Shown here piece after piece: positions 7,258-15,577 of a stretch of 64,000 bases of DNA. Each line of letters begins with the position of its first letter. Positions within the stretch are counted from its first letter, which is position 1. Below the pieces are notes generated by a model. That model worked only from the letters and a program-made list of their open reading frames with translations, did not search any database and was not told the DNA's origin. The position numbers and the translations under genes are program-made. This DNA comes from Gaiellasilicea sp963789355 (GTDB lineage Bacteria > Actinomycetota > Thermoleophilia > Gaiellales > Gaiellaceae): the NCBI GenBank assembly GCA_963789355.1, contig CAWBKK010000005.1, positions 248,001 to 312,000 on the forward strand. The letters are read 5' to 3'.

Positions 7258-9001
7258 GGCAGATCACCTGCCCGCTCGTGACGGCGTCACCCGGCGCAAC
7301 GGAGACGTCGGCGACCGTCCCGGCCCGGTGCGCTGCGATCTCGTTCTCCATCTTCATCGCCTCGACGACGCAGAGCACCTTGCCCGCCTCGATCACGTCG
7401 CCTTCGGCCACATCCACCTTCAGCACCGTCCCCTGCATCGGGCTGACGACCGAGTCGCTGCCCGCGCCGCCACGGCCGGATGCCTCCCGCTCGCGCCGGC
7501 GGCGGGCGAGCTCGACCCAGGGCTGCTCCGGCTCGAGCACGGTGACGTCGTACCGGCGCCCGCCGACCTCGACGGCGGCCACCCTCGGACGCAGCCGCCC
7601 GTTCGACGAGGCGGTGGCGGCCGCCGGCTCCCGCGTCAGCTCCTCGGCCCGCGCGGCCAGCTCCTCCGACTCGACGAGGCCGTGGCCGGTGCCGCCCGCG
7701 ATGAACTCCGGGTGCGAAAGGAGCGCGCGATGGAAGCCGAGCAGAGTCGGCAGGCCTCCGATCTCGAACTCGTCGAGCGCGCGCAGCATTCGCATCCGAG
7801 CATGCTCGCGATCGACCCCGTGGACGATCAGCTTGGCGATCATCGGGTCGTACAGGCCGCTGATCTCCGAGCCGGCGACGACGCCCGAGTCGACGCGCAC
7901 GCCCGGCCCGGAAGGCTCCCGGTAGACGGTGATCCGACCGGGTGCCGGCAGGAAACCACTCGAGACGTCCTCGGCGTTGATCCGGCACTCGATCGCGTGC
8001 CCGCGCAGGAACACGTCGTCCTGCCGCACCGAGAGGGGCTCGCCGGCGGCAATCAGCACCTGCTCCCGGACGAGGTCGATTCCAGTCACCTCCTCGGTGA
8101 CCGTGTGCTCGACCTGGATCCGGGTGTTCATCTCCATGAAGTAGTAGGAGCCGTCCGCGGTCAGGAGACCTTCGATCGTCCCGGCGGAGCGGTAGCCGGC
8201 CGCGCGGGCCGCGTCGACCGCGATCTGTCCGATCCGCTTGCGCAGCTCCGCGTCGACGGCGGGCGAGGGCGTCTCCTCGATCAGCTTCTGATGGCGGCGC
8301 TGGATCGTGCAGTCGCGCTCGCCGAGGTGGATCACGTTCCCGTGCGCGTCCGCGAGCACCTGCACCTCGACGTGGCGCGGATCCTCGAGGTAGCGCTCGA
8401 CGTAGACGCGGCCGTCCGCGAAGTACTTCTCGCCCTCGCGCTGCGCCGATTCGAAGGCGCGCTCGGCCTCGTCGGGCGAGGCGACGAGCTTCATCCCCTT
8501 GCCGCCACCGCCCGCCGCCGCCTTGACGATCAGCGGGTAGCCGACCTCCTCGCCGAGACGCAGGACCTCCGCGACCGTCTCCACCGGCGCGGTCGCGCCC
8601 GGGATGATCGGCACGCCGGCCGCCTGCATCGCCGTCCGCGCCTCGGTCTTCGACCCCATCAGCTCGATGGCGGCGCTCGGCGGCCCGATCCAGGTCAGGG
8701 CGGCGTCCTCGACCGCGCGCGCGAAGGCCGCGTTCTCCGCGAGGAAGCCGTAACCGGGATGGATCGCCTCCGCGCCGGCCTGCCGCGCCGCGCCGAGGAT
8801 CCTCTCGCCGACCAAATAGCTCTCCACGGCCGGGCCGGGGCCGATCAAGAAGGCCTCGTCGGCGACGCGGACGTGCTGCGCGTCGCGGTCGGCTTCGGAA
8901 TAGACGGCGACGGAGCCGATGCCCAGCTCGCGCAGGGTCCGGAAGATCCGGATCGCGATCTCCCCGCGGTTGGCGACGAGCACTTTCGAAAAGGCGGCCA
9001 T
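7235..9001 (-). CDS. Acyl-CoA carboxylase alpha chain (biotin carboxylase fused to biotin carboxyl carrier)
   Basis: 588 residues in the order biotin carboxylase N-domain (KVLVANRGEIAIRIFRT), ATP-grasp (AAAGGGGKGMKLV; HLGERDCTIQRRHQK), C-domain, then a short linker and a biotinyl domain with the biotin-accepting lysine in EAMKMENEI (about residue 550). It carboxylates biotin for transfer to acetyl- or propionyl-CoA, the start of fatty-acid synthesis or propionate metabolism. The matching carboxyltransferase is encoded at 19327-20892, not next door, and a possible epsilon-type subunit lies at 9782-9925. Which acyl-CoA is used cannot be told from this chain. Confidence 0.94.
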   Translation of the reverse strand: MAAFSKVLVANRGEIAIRIFRTLRELGIGSVAVYSEADRDAQHVRVADEAFLIGPGPAVESYLVGERILGAARQAGAEAIHPGYGFLAENAAFARAVEDAALTWIGPPSAAIELMGSKTEARTAMQAAGVPIIPGATAPVETVAEVLRLGEEVGYPLIVKAAAGGGGKGMKLVASPDEAERAFESAQREGEKYFADGRVYVERYLEDPRHVEVQVLADAHGNVIHLGERDCTIQRRHQKLIEETPSPAVDAELRKRIGQIAVDAARAAGYRSAGTIEGLLTADGSYYFMEMNTRIQVEHTVTEEVTGIDLVREQVLIAAGEPLSVRQDDVFLRGHAIECRINAEDVSSGFLPAPGRITVYREPSGPGVRVDSGVVAGSEISGLYDPMIAKLIVHGVDREHARMRMLRALDEFEIGGLPTLLGFHRALLSHPEFIAGGTGHGLVESEELAARAEELTREPAAATASSNGRLRPRVAAVEVGGRRYDVTVLEPEQPWVELARRRREREASGRGGAGSDSVVSPMQGTVLKVDVAEGDVIEAGKVLCVVEAMKMENEIAAHRAGTVADVSVAPGDAVTSGQVICRVVADEA

Positions 9002-9024
9002 CTGCCGCGTATTGTCCCTAAGCC

Positions 9025-9564
9025 GTGACGCTTCCGGATCAGCTGACCATCGGCCGCGCCGCCTCGGTGCCGCTCGTCGTGCTCCTCTATGCGTGGGAGC
9101 TACCGCACAACGAATACTGGGCGACGGCGATCTTCTGCGTCGCGATGGCGACCGACTGGCTCGACGGGCGGATCGCGAGGCGGCGTGGAGTCACCTCGCA
9201 GCTTGGCTCGCTGCTCGACCCGATCGCGGACAAGGTGCTCGTGCTCGCGGTCCTCGTGATGCTGATCGAGGACGGGATCTGGCCGGGTTGGATGGTCGCG
9301 GCGATCGTTGCCCGCGAGCTCCTGATCTCGGGTCTGCGGCTCGCGGCGATCGAGCGCGGAGTCGTGATCGCCGCCCGCGACCTCGGCAAGCTGAAGACCT
9401 GGGCGCAGGCGCTCGCCGCGGCGCTCGGCGGCTTCGCGGCGGCGGGGGCGTGGGACGACAGCGTCGGCTGGTGGGCGCTGCTCGTCGCCCTCGTGCTTAC
9501 GTGGATCTCGGGGCTCGACTACGCCCGGACGGCGCCGCGGTTGCTCCGCGGCACGGCAGCGTAA
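9025..9564 (+). CDS. pgsA: CDP-diacylglycerol-glycerol-3-phosphate 3-phosphatidyltransferase
   Basis: Makes phosphatidylglycerol phosphate from CDP-diacylglycerol, the committed step to phosphatidylglycerol and cardiolipin. The 179-residue membrane protein has the CDP-alcohol phosphotransferase signature as DWLDGRIARRRG followed by GSLLDPIADK, with all catalytic aspartates present, and about five hydrophobic helices. A GTG start at 9025 lies 23 bp from the divergent carboxylase start. The length and motif fit PgsA better than other members of the family, but phosphatidylinositol-phosphate synthase-like enzymes are related. Confidence 0.88.
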   Translation: MTLPDQLTIGRAASVPLVVLLYAWELPHNEYWATAIFCVAMATDWLDGRIARRRGVTSQLGSLLDPIADKVLVLAVLVMLIEDGIWPGWMVAAIVARELLISGLRLAAIERGVVIAARDLGKLKTWAQALAAALGGFAAAGAWDDSVGWWALLVALVLTWISGLDYARTAPRLLRGTAA

Positions 9565-9574
9565 GCCCGCTCGG

Positions 9575-9748
9575 TCAGGCAGTTGCCTGGCGACTGGTAC
9601 ACCAGTCGCCGAACGCGGCCCAGGCGTTCAGGTAGCCGGAGAGCTGGGTCAGCCCGCGTGCGACCTCGACCTTGATCGAGATCACGCAGATCGGGCAGAA
9701 GGGCTCTTCGGCGGAACGGGCGGGGTGGTCACCACAGCGACAGCACAT
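9575..9748 (-). CDS. Small zinc-ribbon protein (57 aa)
   Basis: An ATG at 9748 opens a 57-residue ORF with a four-cysteine zinc ribbon: MCCRCGDHPARSAEEPFCPIC, i.e. CxxC near residues 2-5 and CxxC at 18-21, then an amphipathic helix (ISIKVEVARGLTQLSGYL). The knuckle pattern argues for a real gene despite the small size and no clear ribosome site. It lies 33 bp downstream of another small minus-strand ORF (9782-9925), suggesting a two-gene unit. Function unknown. Confidence 0.6.
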   Translation of the reverse strand: MCCRCGDHPARSAEEPFCPICVISIKVEVARGLTQLSGYLNAWAAFGDWCTSRQATA

Positions 9749-9781
9749 AGTGGCTCTACAACGCCACGGGGCACGGAAGCG

Positions 9782-9925
9782 TTACGGGTCCGGCTCGCCG
9801 GCTTCGACGCCCTCGGCCAGCGCCGCCGCCGCCCACCCGTCAGCCACCACTGCGGGGACCGCGAGCGCGGCGACAATGGCCTCTCGCTCGTCCTCCGAGG
9901 GCTCCGGCTGGATTTGCTCGGACAC
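9782..9925 (-). CDS. Small acidic protein, possibly acyl-CoA carboxylase epsilon-like
   Basis: About 47 residues beginning VSEQIQPEPSEDEREAIVAA and containing a single Trp in a short helix. The PEPS-x-x-E-R-x-A-I-V-x-A-L pattern resembles the small epsilon subunits that stimulate actinobacterial acyl-CoA carboxylases, but the similarity is weak and judged by eye. The GTG at 9925 has an AGGAGG only one base upstream, which is too close, so a GTG at 9964 or another start is possible. It is followed by the zinc-ribbon gene. Treat the function as a guess. Confidence 0.45.
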   Translation of the reverse strand: MSEQIQPEPSEDEREAIVAALAVPAVVADGWAAAALAEGVEAGEPDP

Positions 9926-10055
9926 CCCTCCTAGCCTAGCTCGTCGGGCGCGTTTGCCCTGCACAGCGCGAGATCACCTTTTCGAGGGATTACGACCGAC
10001 AAGCCGGGGTTCATCATCCCCCGTCTAACCGGACCGCAACGGGAGGGCACGAAAA

Positions 10056-10163
10056 ATGCTGCAGTGGAGGAATCGTAGGCTTGTGGGAGTTCTCGTCGCC
10101 CTGGCGGCCGTCGCCATGGTGATCGGGAACTGGGGTTGGGACCGCTTCACCTGGGGCTGGTAG
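10056..10163 (+). CDS. 35-residue single-pass membrane peptide
   Basis: An ATG at 10056 is preceded by GGGAGGG at 10041-10047. The peptide has a basic N-terminus (MLQWRNRRL), one hydrophobic helix (VGVLVALAAVAMVIGNWGW) and a tryptophan-rich end (WDRFTWGW). It ends 7 bp before the GTG of the GGDEF/HD-GYP gene, so the two are probably co-translated. The pattern (ribosome site, clean membrane segment, tight spacing) supports a real small protein; function unknown. Confidence 0.5.
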   Translation: MLQWRNRRLVGVLVALAAVAMVIGNWGWDRFTWGW

Positions 10164-10170
10164 GCGCCGC

Positions 10171-11976
10171 GTGGTCACTGCGGGGGTGAAGCTACCCCCG
10201 CGGCTCGCCGCGGTCGTCGTGCCGGTCGGGCTGCTGGGACTCGGGGTCGCGGTGGCGGCCGCGGTCTCGTTCGCCGTCTCGGCTCGCGACGTCGCCACCC
10301 TCGCGGGGATCGCGGGGCTGCTGGCGGCCTCGACGCTCGCCGAGCGCTACCCGGTCCCGCTCGACGGGATCGACACGGGCGGCGTCTCGCTCGGCTTCGT
10401 CTTCTGCACGGCGGCGATCGTCCTCTACGGCTGGCAGGCCGGCGTCGTCGTCGGCATGGCTGCGCCGATCATGCACCTGCTCGAGCACCGCCCGCCGATC
10501 CGCGTCACCTACAACGCCTCCGTGATGGCGATGGCGGCGGCGGTCGCGGGCGCGGCGATCGCCCCGCTCCGGGGCGACGAGGCACAGCTCGTCTTCGCCC
10601 AGGTCGTCCTCGCTGCCACCGCCTTCTACAGCGTCAACCTGCTCCTGATCAGCCTCGTCGTCGGCGTGAGCGCGCACAAGCCGTTCACGACGGTCACGCG
10701 CACGAGCATCGAGGCCACGGGAATGCCGTTCGCGCTGATGGCCTCGGCGTCGCTGATGCTCGTGATCCTCTGGCAGCGCTCGCCGTTCCTCTCGGGCGCA
10801 CTCGTCGGCCCGCTGCTCGCGATCGCCCTCTACCAGCGCTCGACCTTCCGCGAGCTGCGGGCGATGCGGCTGGCGCTCACCGATCCGCTGACCGGGCTCG
10901 GCAACCACCGCCACTTCCACGACCGCCTCGAGCGCGAACTGGCCGACTCGCAGGCCCAGGGTCATCCGGTCAGCCTCTGCCTGCTGGACATCGACGACTT
11001 CAAGCGGATCAACGACCGCCTCGGCCACCCCGGCGGCGACAAGGTGCTGGCCCAGCTGGCGACCAACCTGCGCCAGGGGGGCGAGGCGTTCCGGCTGGGC
11101 GGAGACGAGTTCGCGATCCTCCTGCCCGGTCGGGACGAGGACGGCGCGCGGATCGCGGCCGAGGCGATCATCGAGCGGATCGGGTCGGCCGAGCTGCAGC
11201 CGGCCGGCCTCGTCACGGTCAGCGCCGGGATCGCAACGGCGCCGCACGACGACGTCGACCGCGACGAGCTCGTCCGCCGCGCCGACAGCGCCCTCTACTG
11301 GGCGAAGGAATACGGCAAGAACCAGACGCGGGTCTACCGGCCGGACGTGGTCGAGATCGCCGAGCTGAAGCGGCTCGCCGCGGGCCCGGACCGCGCCGCC
11401 CGCTTCCGCGCCGCCGCGAGCCTCGCCAAGGCCGTCGACGCGCGCGACGCGTACACCGGCTCGCACTCGGAGCGGGTCTCAGATCTCGCCGCCAAGATCG
11501 CGGCTCGCCTCGGCGTCGACCGGGAGCAGATCGAGCTGACCCGCCTCGCTGCGAGCCTGCACGACCTCGGCAAGCTCGCGATTCCGGAGGAGATCCTGCG
11601 CAAGCCCGGGCCGCTCTCCGAGACGGAGCGGCTCGTGCTGGAGCGCCACCCGCAGATCGGCTACCGGATGCTCGAGAGCCTCGGCGTCGACCCCGTCGCG
11701 GACTGGGTCCTCCATCACCACGAGCGCTGGGACGGAACCGGCTACCCGGATGCGATCGGCGGCGAGGAGATCCCGCTCGGCGCCCGGATCATCTTCGTCG
11801 CGGACGCCTACGACGCGATGACGTCGGACCGCGTCTACCGGGGCCGGCTCACAGACGACGAGGCGATCGCCGAGCTGGCGCGCTGCTCGGGCAGCCAGTT
11901 CGACCCCGAGGTCGTCGGGGCGCTCGCGGACGAGCTCGGGATCGGCGCCGCCTGGACCGCCGCGATCCCGGCCTGA
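10171..11976 (+). CDS. Membrane-anchored GGDEF plus HD-GYP cyclic-di-GMP protein
   Basis: 601 residues. The first ~210 form about seven membrane segments resembling a MASE-type sensor. A GGDEF domain follows (LTDPLTGLGNHRHFHDRL; active site RLGGDEFAILL at about residue 310), so a diguanylate cyclase activity is plausible; the usual RxxD inhibitory site is absent (RQGG in that position). The last ~180 residues are an HD-GYP phosphodiesterase domain: HDLGKLAIPEEIL, ERHP and HHERWDGTGYP are all intact. It could thus both make and degrade cyclic di-GMP. A GTG start at 10171 follows the membrane peptide. Confidence 0.93.
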   Translation: MVTAGVKLPPRLAAVVVPVGLLGLGVAVAAAVSFAVSARDVATLAGIAGLLAASTLAERYPVPLDGIDTGGVSLGFVFCTAAIVLYGWQAGVVVGMAAPIMHLLEHRPPIRVTYNASVMAMAAAVAGAAIAPLRGDEAQLVFAQVVLAATAFYSVNLLLISLVVGVSAHKPFTTVTRTSIEATGMPFALMASASLMLVILWQRSPFLSGALVGPLLAIALYQRSTFRELRAMRLALTDPLTGLGNHRHFHDRLERELADSQAQGHPVSLCLLDIDDFKRINDRLGHPGGDKVLAQLATNLRQGGEAFRLGGDEFAILLPGRDEDGARIAAEAIIERIGSAELQPAGLVTVSAGIATAPHDDVDRDELVRRADSALYWAKEYGKNQTRVYRPDVVEIAELKRLAAGPDRAARFRAAASLAKAVDARDAYTGSHSERVSDLAAKIAARLGVDREQIELTRLAASLHDLGKLAIPEEILRKPGPLSETERLVLERHPQIGYRMLESLGVDPVADWVLHHHERWDGTGYPDAIGGEEIPLGARIIFVADAYDAMTSDRVYRGRLTDDEAIAELARCSGSQFDPEVVGALADELGIGAAWTAAIPA

Positions 11977-11991
11977 CGTTCGACCCTGCGT

Positions 11992-12678
11992 CTAGGGCGT
12001 AAGCCGCACTCGCACCAGTACCCAGATCGCCTTGAAGCCGTCTCGCCACGTGATCTTCTTGCCCTCGTCGTACGTGCGACCGTAGTAGGCAATCGGCAAC
12101 TCGTAGATCCTGAGCCTGCGCTTGCAGACCTTGCCCGTGATCTCCGGCTCGATCGCGAAGTCGTTCTCACGCAGGTCGAGCGAGCGCAGGATCTCGGTTC
12201 GGAACGCCTTGTAGCCGGTCTCCATGTCGGACAGGGTGGTGTTGAAGAGCAGGTTCGTGAGCAGGGAGAGGAAGCGGTTGCCGACGAGGTGCCAGAAGAG
12301 GTAGGCGCGCTGCGGCCGGCCGCCGGAGAGCCGGGAGCCGAAGACGACGTCGGCGACCCCCTGCTGGATCGGCTCGATCAGCGTCGGCACGTCGACCGGG
12401 TCGTACTCCAGATCGGCATCCTGGATCACGGTGATCTCGGAGTGAAGGTGCGGGATCGCCGCTCTGACGGCTGACCCCTTGCCGCCGTTCTCCTTCCGGA
12501 TGAAGACGATGTCCGCCCGGTCGCCGCGGTAGCGATCGACGATCGCAGCTGTCCCGTCGGTCGAACCGTCGTCGACGACGACGATTTGCTTGTCGAGGTC
12601 GAGCGCGTCGACGCGCTCGAGCACGCGCGCGATCGTGGCGGCCTCGTTGTAGGCGGGGATGATGAAGGAGACCCGCAT
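11992..12678 (-). CDS. Family 2 glycosyltransferase, dolichol-phosphate-sugar synthase-like
   Basis: 228 residues with a complete GT-A fold: VSFIIPAYNEAATIARVLE, VVDDGSTDGTAAIV, the DAD motif in VIQDADLEYDP and GSRLSGG. Such enzymes attach a sugar from a nucleotide donor to a polyprenyl phosphate on the cytosolic face of the membrane. There is no C-terminal membrane domain. The ATG overlaps the stop of the flippase-like gene by one base (TGATG). With the GT-C transferase just beyond, this makes a plausible lipid-linked sugar synthesis, flipping and transfer module. Confidence 0.9.
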   Translation of the reverse strand: MRVSFIIPAYNEAATIARVLERVDALDLDKQIVVVDDGSTDGTAAIVDRYRGDRADIVFIRKENGGKGSAVRAAIPHLHSEITVIQDADLEYDPVDVPTLIEPIQQGVADVVFGSRLSGGRPQRAYLFWHLVGNRFLSLLTNLLFNTTLSDMETGYKAFRTEILRSLDLRENDFAIEPEITGKVCKRRLRIYELPIAYYGRTYDEGKKITWRDGFKAIWVLVRVRLTP

Positions 12679-13676
12679 CAGGTGGCTGCCTCCGTGCGCC
12701 GGAGCGAGGCCGCGTGGGCATGGAGGACAAGAGCGCCGACGGCGATGAAGGGGACGAAGTTCAGCATGTGGGCGACGAGGGCGTAGCTGAGTGCCTGTTC
12801 CTTCGGCACACCGTACGCGCTCAGCGCCACGAGGACCGCAGCCTCGAACACGCCGACCGCCGCCGGCGACGAGGGCAGGATCATCCCGATGTTGACGGCG
12901 ATCACGACCAGCAGCCCTGCCACCGGCGAAAGTCCGAGATCGAAGGCCCGGAGCACGAACCACATCGAGAGCCCCAGGCAAAGCCACGAGAGCGTCGTCA
13001 GCACGAGCCCGGTCGCCAGCAGGCGCCAGTCGCGCAGGGCGGCCAGCCCCTGAGCGAGGTTGGCGCCGGCCCGCTCCGCACCGCCCTCGCCCACGAACCG
13101 CAACCGCGCGAGCGGCCGCAGCGCCGCCCGCAGAGGCCGGTCGCCCCAGCGTGCGAGCACCACGGCGCCGACCGCCAGGCAAGCCGCGAGCACGACCGCC
13201 AGCACCAGCGCGGGCCGCAGCCATGACACCGGCGGGAGCCACGGCACGATCGCGAAGAGCAGCAGGAGCAGGCAAAGGACGTCGAGCGCGCGCTCGAGCA
13301 CCACCGTGCCGACCGCCTCGGCACGGGACGTCCGCCTTTGCTGGTTCAAGACGACGATCCGAGCAGCCTCACCGGCCCGCGCCGGCAGGATGTTGTTGAA
13401 GAGAATCCCGACGAGCATCGCGCTCGCGACCGCCCGGAACGGCGGGCGCGTCTCACGCCTGAAGAGACGTTGCCACCGCAGAACGCGAACCGCGACACCG
13501 AGCGCAAGTGCGACCAGCGCCGGCGCAAGCCACCCGTAGTCCGACTCCTCGAGGGCGTTCCGAACCTCCCCGAAGTCGACGCCGCGCACGGCGAGATACG
13601 TGAAGACGACGCTACTGACGAGGCCTGCCCAGAGCAGCCCCGAACGTACGCTCCGGCGGCTGGCTACGTGGTGCAC
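12678..13676 (-). CDS. Flippase-like (LPG synthase transmembrane domain, UPF0104) membrane protein
   Basis: 332 residues with 7-8 membrane helices and the family signature NNILPARAGEAARIVVLNQ followed by a conserved VLERALDVL. PF03706 proteins include the membrane part of lysyl-phosphatidylglycerol synthases and stand-alone proteins linked to polyprenyl-glycan export. The GTG at 13676 gives VHHVASRRSVRSG and leaves 29 bp to the divergent GT-C gene; earlier in-frame starts would overlap that gene. It is translationally coupled to the GT2 gene. Confidence 0.82.
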   Translation of the reverse strand: MHHVASRRSVRSGLLWAGLVSSVVFTYLAVRGVDFGEVRNALEESDYGWLAPALVALALGVAVRVLRWQRLFRRETRPPFRAVASAMLVGILFNNILPARAGEAARIVVLNQQRRTSRAEAVGTVVLERALDVLCLLLLLFAIVPWLPPVSWLRPALVLAVVLAACLAVGAVVLARWGDRPLRAALRPLARLRFVGEGGAERAGANLAQGLAALRDWRLLATGLVLTTLSWLCLGLSMWFVLRAFDLGLSPVAGLLVVIAVNIGMILPSSPAAVGVFEAAVLVALSAYGVPKEQALSYALVAHMLNFVPFIAVGALVLHAHAASLRRTEAAT

Positions 13677-13705
13677 GGGGGCCAGGTTGACACAATCCGC
13701 AGCCC

Positions 13706-15577
13706 GTGGCGTTGTTCGCATTCGTGCTCGCCGCAGCAACACTCGCGGCAACCGCGTTTGCAGCCGCGTGCTCGCTCCGGGTGCGCTCGCTGCCGTCGTT
13801 CCTACTCGCGGCCTACCTGCTCGCAGCCGCGGAGCTGTTCCTCCTCGCCGAGGTGCTGTCGATTCTGGAAGCGGTCGGCGCGGCCGGATACGCGGTCGCA
13901 GAGGCTGTCCTGCTTGCGGCGTCGGCGATCCTGTGGCGCGCGCGCGGATATCCCCGTCCGCCGGTGCTGCGGCTCGACTTTCAGGCAGCCGCGCGTTCGC
14001 ACCGGATCCTGGCTGCGCTCGCAGTCATCGTCGGCGGTGCTGTCGTCTACCAGCTCTTCATCGCGGTCGCGACGCCCCCGAACAACTGGGACTCGATGTC
14101 GTACCACCTTCCTCGCGCGGCCGAGTGGCTCCAGCGGGGCGCGGTCGTGTACGTGCCCAGTCCGCCGACCGAGCGGATCAACGCCTACCAGCCCGGGAGC
14201 GAGCTCGAGATCCTCTGGACGCTCGCGTTTCTCGGCCGGGACACGGTGGCGGCGCTGCCGCAGCTCTTCGCAGAGCTCGCCTCCCTCGTCGCGATCTACG
14301 CAATCGCTCGCCGGATCGGGTTCGGCCGGCCGGACTCGGTGTTCGCCTCGCTCCTCGGCGCGACGTTGACGCAAGTCGCGCTGCAGTCCGTGACGACGCA
14401 GAACGACCTCGTCTCGGCGTCGTTCGTTCTCGCGGCGGCGGCACTCATCCTCGGTCGCACGCGCCCGGAGGTTCTGCTCGCCGGACTCGCAATCGCGCTC
14501 GCCCTCGGAGCGAAGCTGACGGCGGTGTACGCCGTCCCGATCCTGCTCGGCCTCGCCGTCGCCGTGCTCCCGCGCCGACGGCTCGCCGAGGGCGTCGCCG
14601 CCGCGGTCATCGCCTTCGCCGTGGTCGGGTCGTACGGTTACGTCCTCAACCTCGTGGAGACGGGTAGCCCTCTCGGCGCCTCGTCAGCGACAGAGCCGTA
14701 TCGGCCGTCCGAGATCACGTGGAACGGCACCGTCTCGACGGTGGCACGCATCGGCTACCGCTTCTTCGATCTTTCCGGCCTGCACGCGAAGACCGCCGTC
14801 GCCGACGCGATCGAAGGTGGAGGCAGAGCGGTCTTCGACGCGCTCGGCATCGAGCCGAACCCGCCCGAGACGAGCGTCGCCCAGCCGTTCGACTTCGCCG
14901 TCGGCCAGGCGTCGAACGAGGACATCTCCTACTTCGGTCCACTTGGCGTCCTGCTGCTGTTCCCACTCTCGTTGGGCTTCACGGTCCTGGCGATCGTCCG
15001 CCGCCGGCAGTGGGAGCGGCTCGCCCTCGGGCTCGCGTTGCCGCTGACGGCGGTCGCTATCGCCTTGACGTACCGCTACAACATCTGGGTCGGCCGCTTC
15101 CTGATCACGCCGGTCCTGCTGACGATGCCGCTTGCCGCCGTGGTCTATCGCAGGCGGATTCTGGCTTTCGGGGCGGCGCTCATCGGCGCGGTCACGCTCG
15201 TCGCCGCGCATGCGTACAACGTTGCGAAACCGACCGGGCTGGACGGTACGCGTGCCGTCTGGACGCTCCCTCGTGCGGAGGCGCAGGCGCTGACGCGGCC
15301 GGAGGTGAAGCAGGCGATCACGGCCGTCGAGCGTCGGATCCCCAACGACGCGACGGTCGGGATCGCCGGTGTCGCCGAGTGGGTGTACCCCCTCTACGGC
15401 TCGGAGCTCGACCGGCGCGTCATTTCGCTGCCGGAGTCCGATCCGCTGCTCGCCGCCGAGAGCCTCGGCCTCGACTGGGTGGTCGTCGGCACTGCTGATC
15501 GCCGGCCGCAAGCACGGGATGGCTGGGATCAAGAGCACTTCTCCGACTCGGGCTGGACGATCGTGCGCCGGCGCTAG
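13706..15577 (+). CDS. GT-C family membrane glycosyltransferase
   Basis: A 623-residue polytopic protein with about 11-12 membrane helices. The first extracellular loop carries NNWDSMSYHLPR, the acidic loop typical of PMT/ArnT/RgtA-like transferases that use polyprenyl-phosphate-linked sugars. A soluble C-terminal tail contains a small domain (residues ~520-620). It is likely to transfer a sugar outside the membrane, with the divergent GT2 enzyme supplying the lipid-linked donor. Its TAG stop shares the palindrome CTAG with the converging modC stop. Confidence 0.8.
   Translation: MALFAFVLAAATLAATAFAAACSLRVRSLPSFLLAAYLLAAAELFLLAEVLSILEAVGAAGYAVAEAVLLAASAILWRARGYPRPPVLRLDFQAAARSHRILAALAVIVGGAVVYQLFIAVATPPNNWDSMSYHLPRAAEWLQRGAVVYVPSPPTERINAYQPGSELEILWTLAFLGRDTVAALPQLFAELASLVAIYAIARRIGFGRPDSVFASLLGATLTQVALQSVTTQNDLVSASFVLAAAALILGRTRPEVLLAGLAIALALGAKLTAVYAVPILLGLAVAVLPRRRLAEGVAAAVIAFAVVGSYGYVLNLVETGSPLGASSATEPYRPSEITWNGTVSTVARIGYRFFDLSGLHAKTAVADAIEGGGRAVFDALGIEPNPPETSVAQPFDFAVGQASNEDISYFGPLGVLLLFPLSLGFTVLAIVRRRQWERLALGLALPLTAVAIALTYRYNIWVGRFLITPVLLTMPLAAVVYRRRILAFGAALIGAVTLVAAHAYNVAKPTGLDGTRAVWTLPRAEAQALTRPEVKQAITAVERRIPNDATVGIAGVAEWVYPLYGSELDRRVISLPESDPLLAAESLGLDWVVVGTADRRPQARDGWDQEHFSDSGWTIVRRR

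Noticed and set aside
9965..10170. Cyclic-di-GMP riboswitch upstream of the GGDEF/HD-GYP gene
   Set aside because: No GEMM-I or GEMM-II core could be matched; only a short CGGGG/CCCCG repeat is present, and a small ORF explains the rest.
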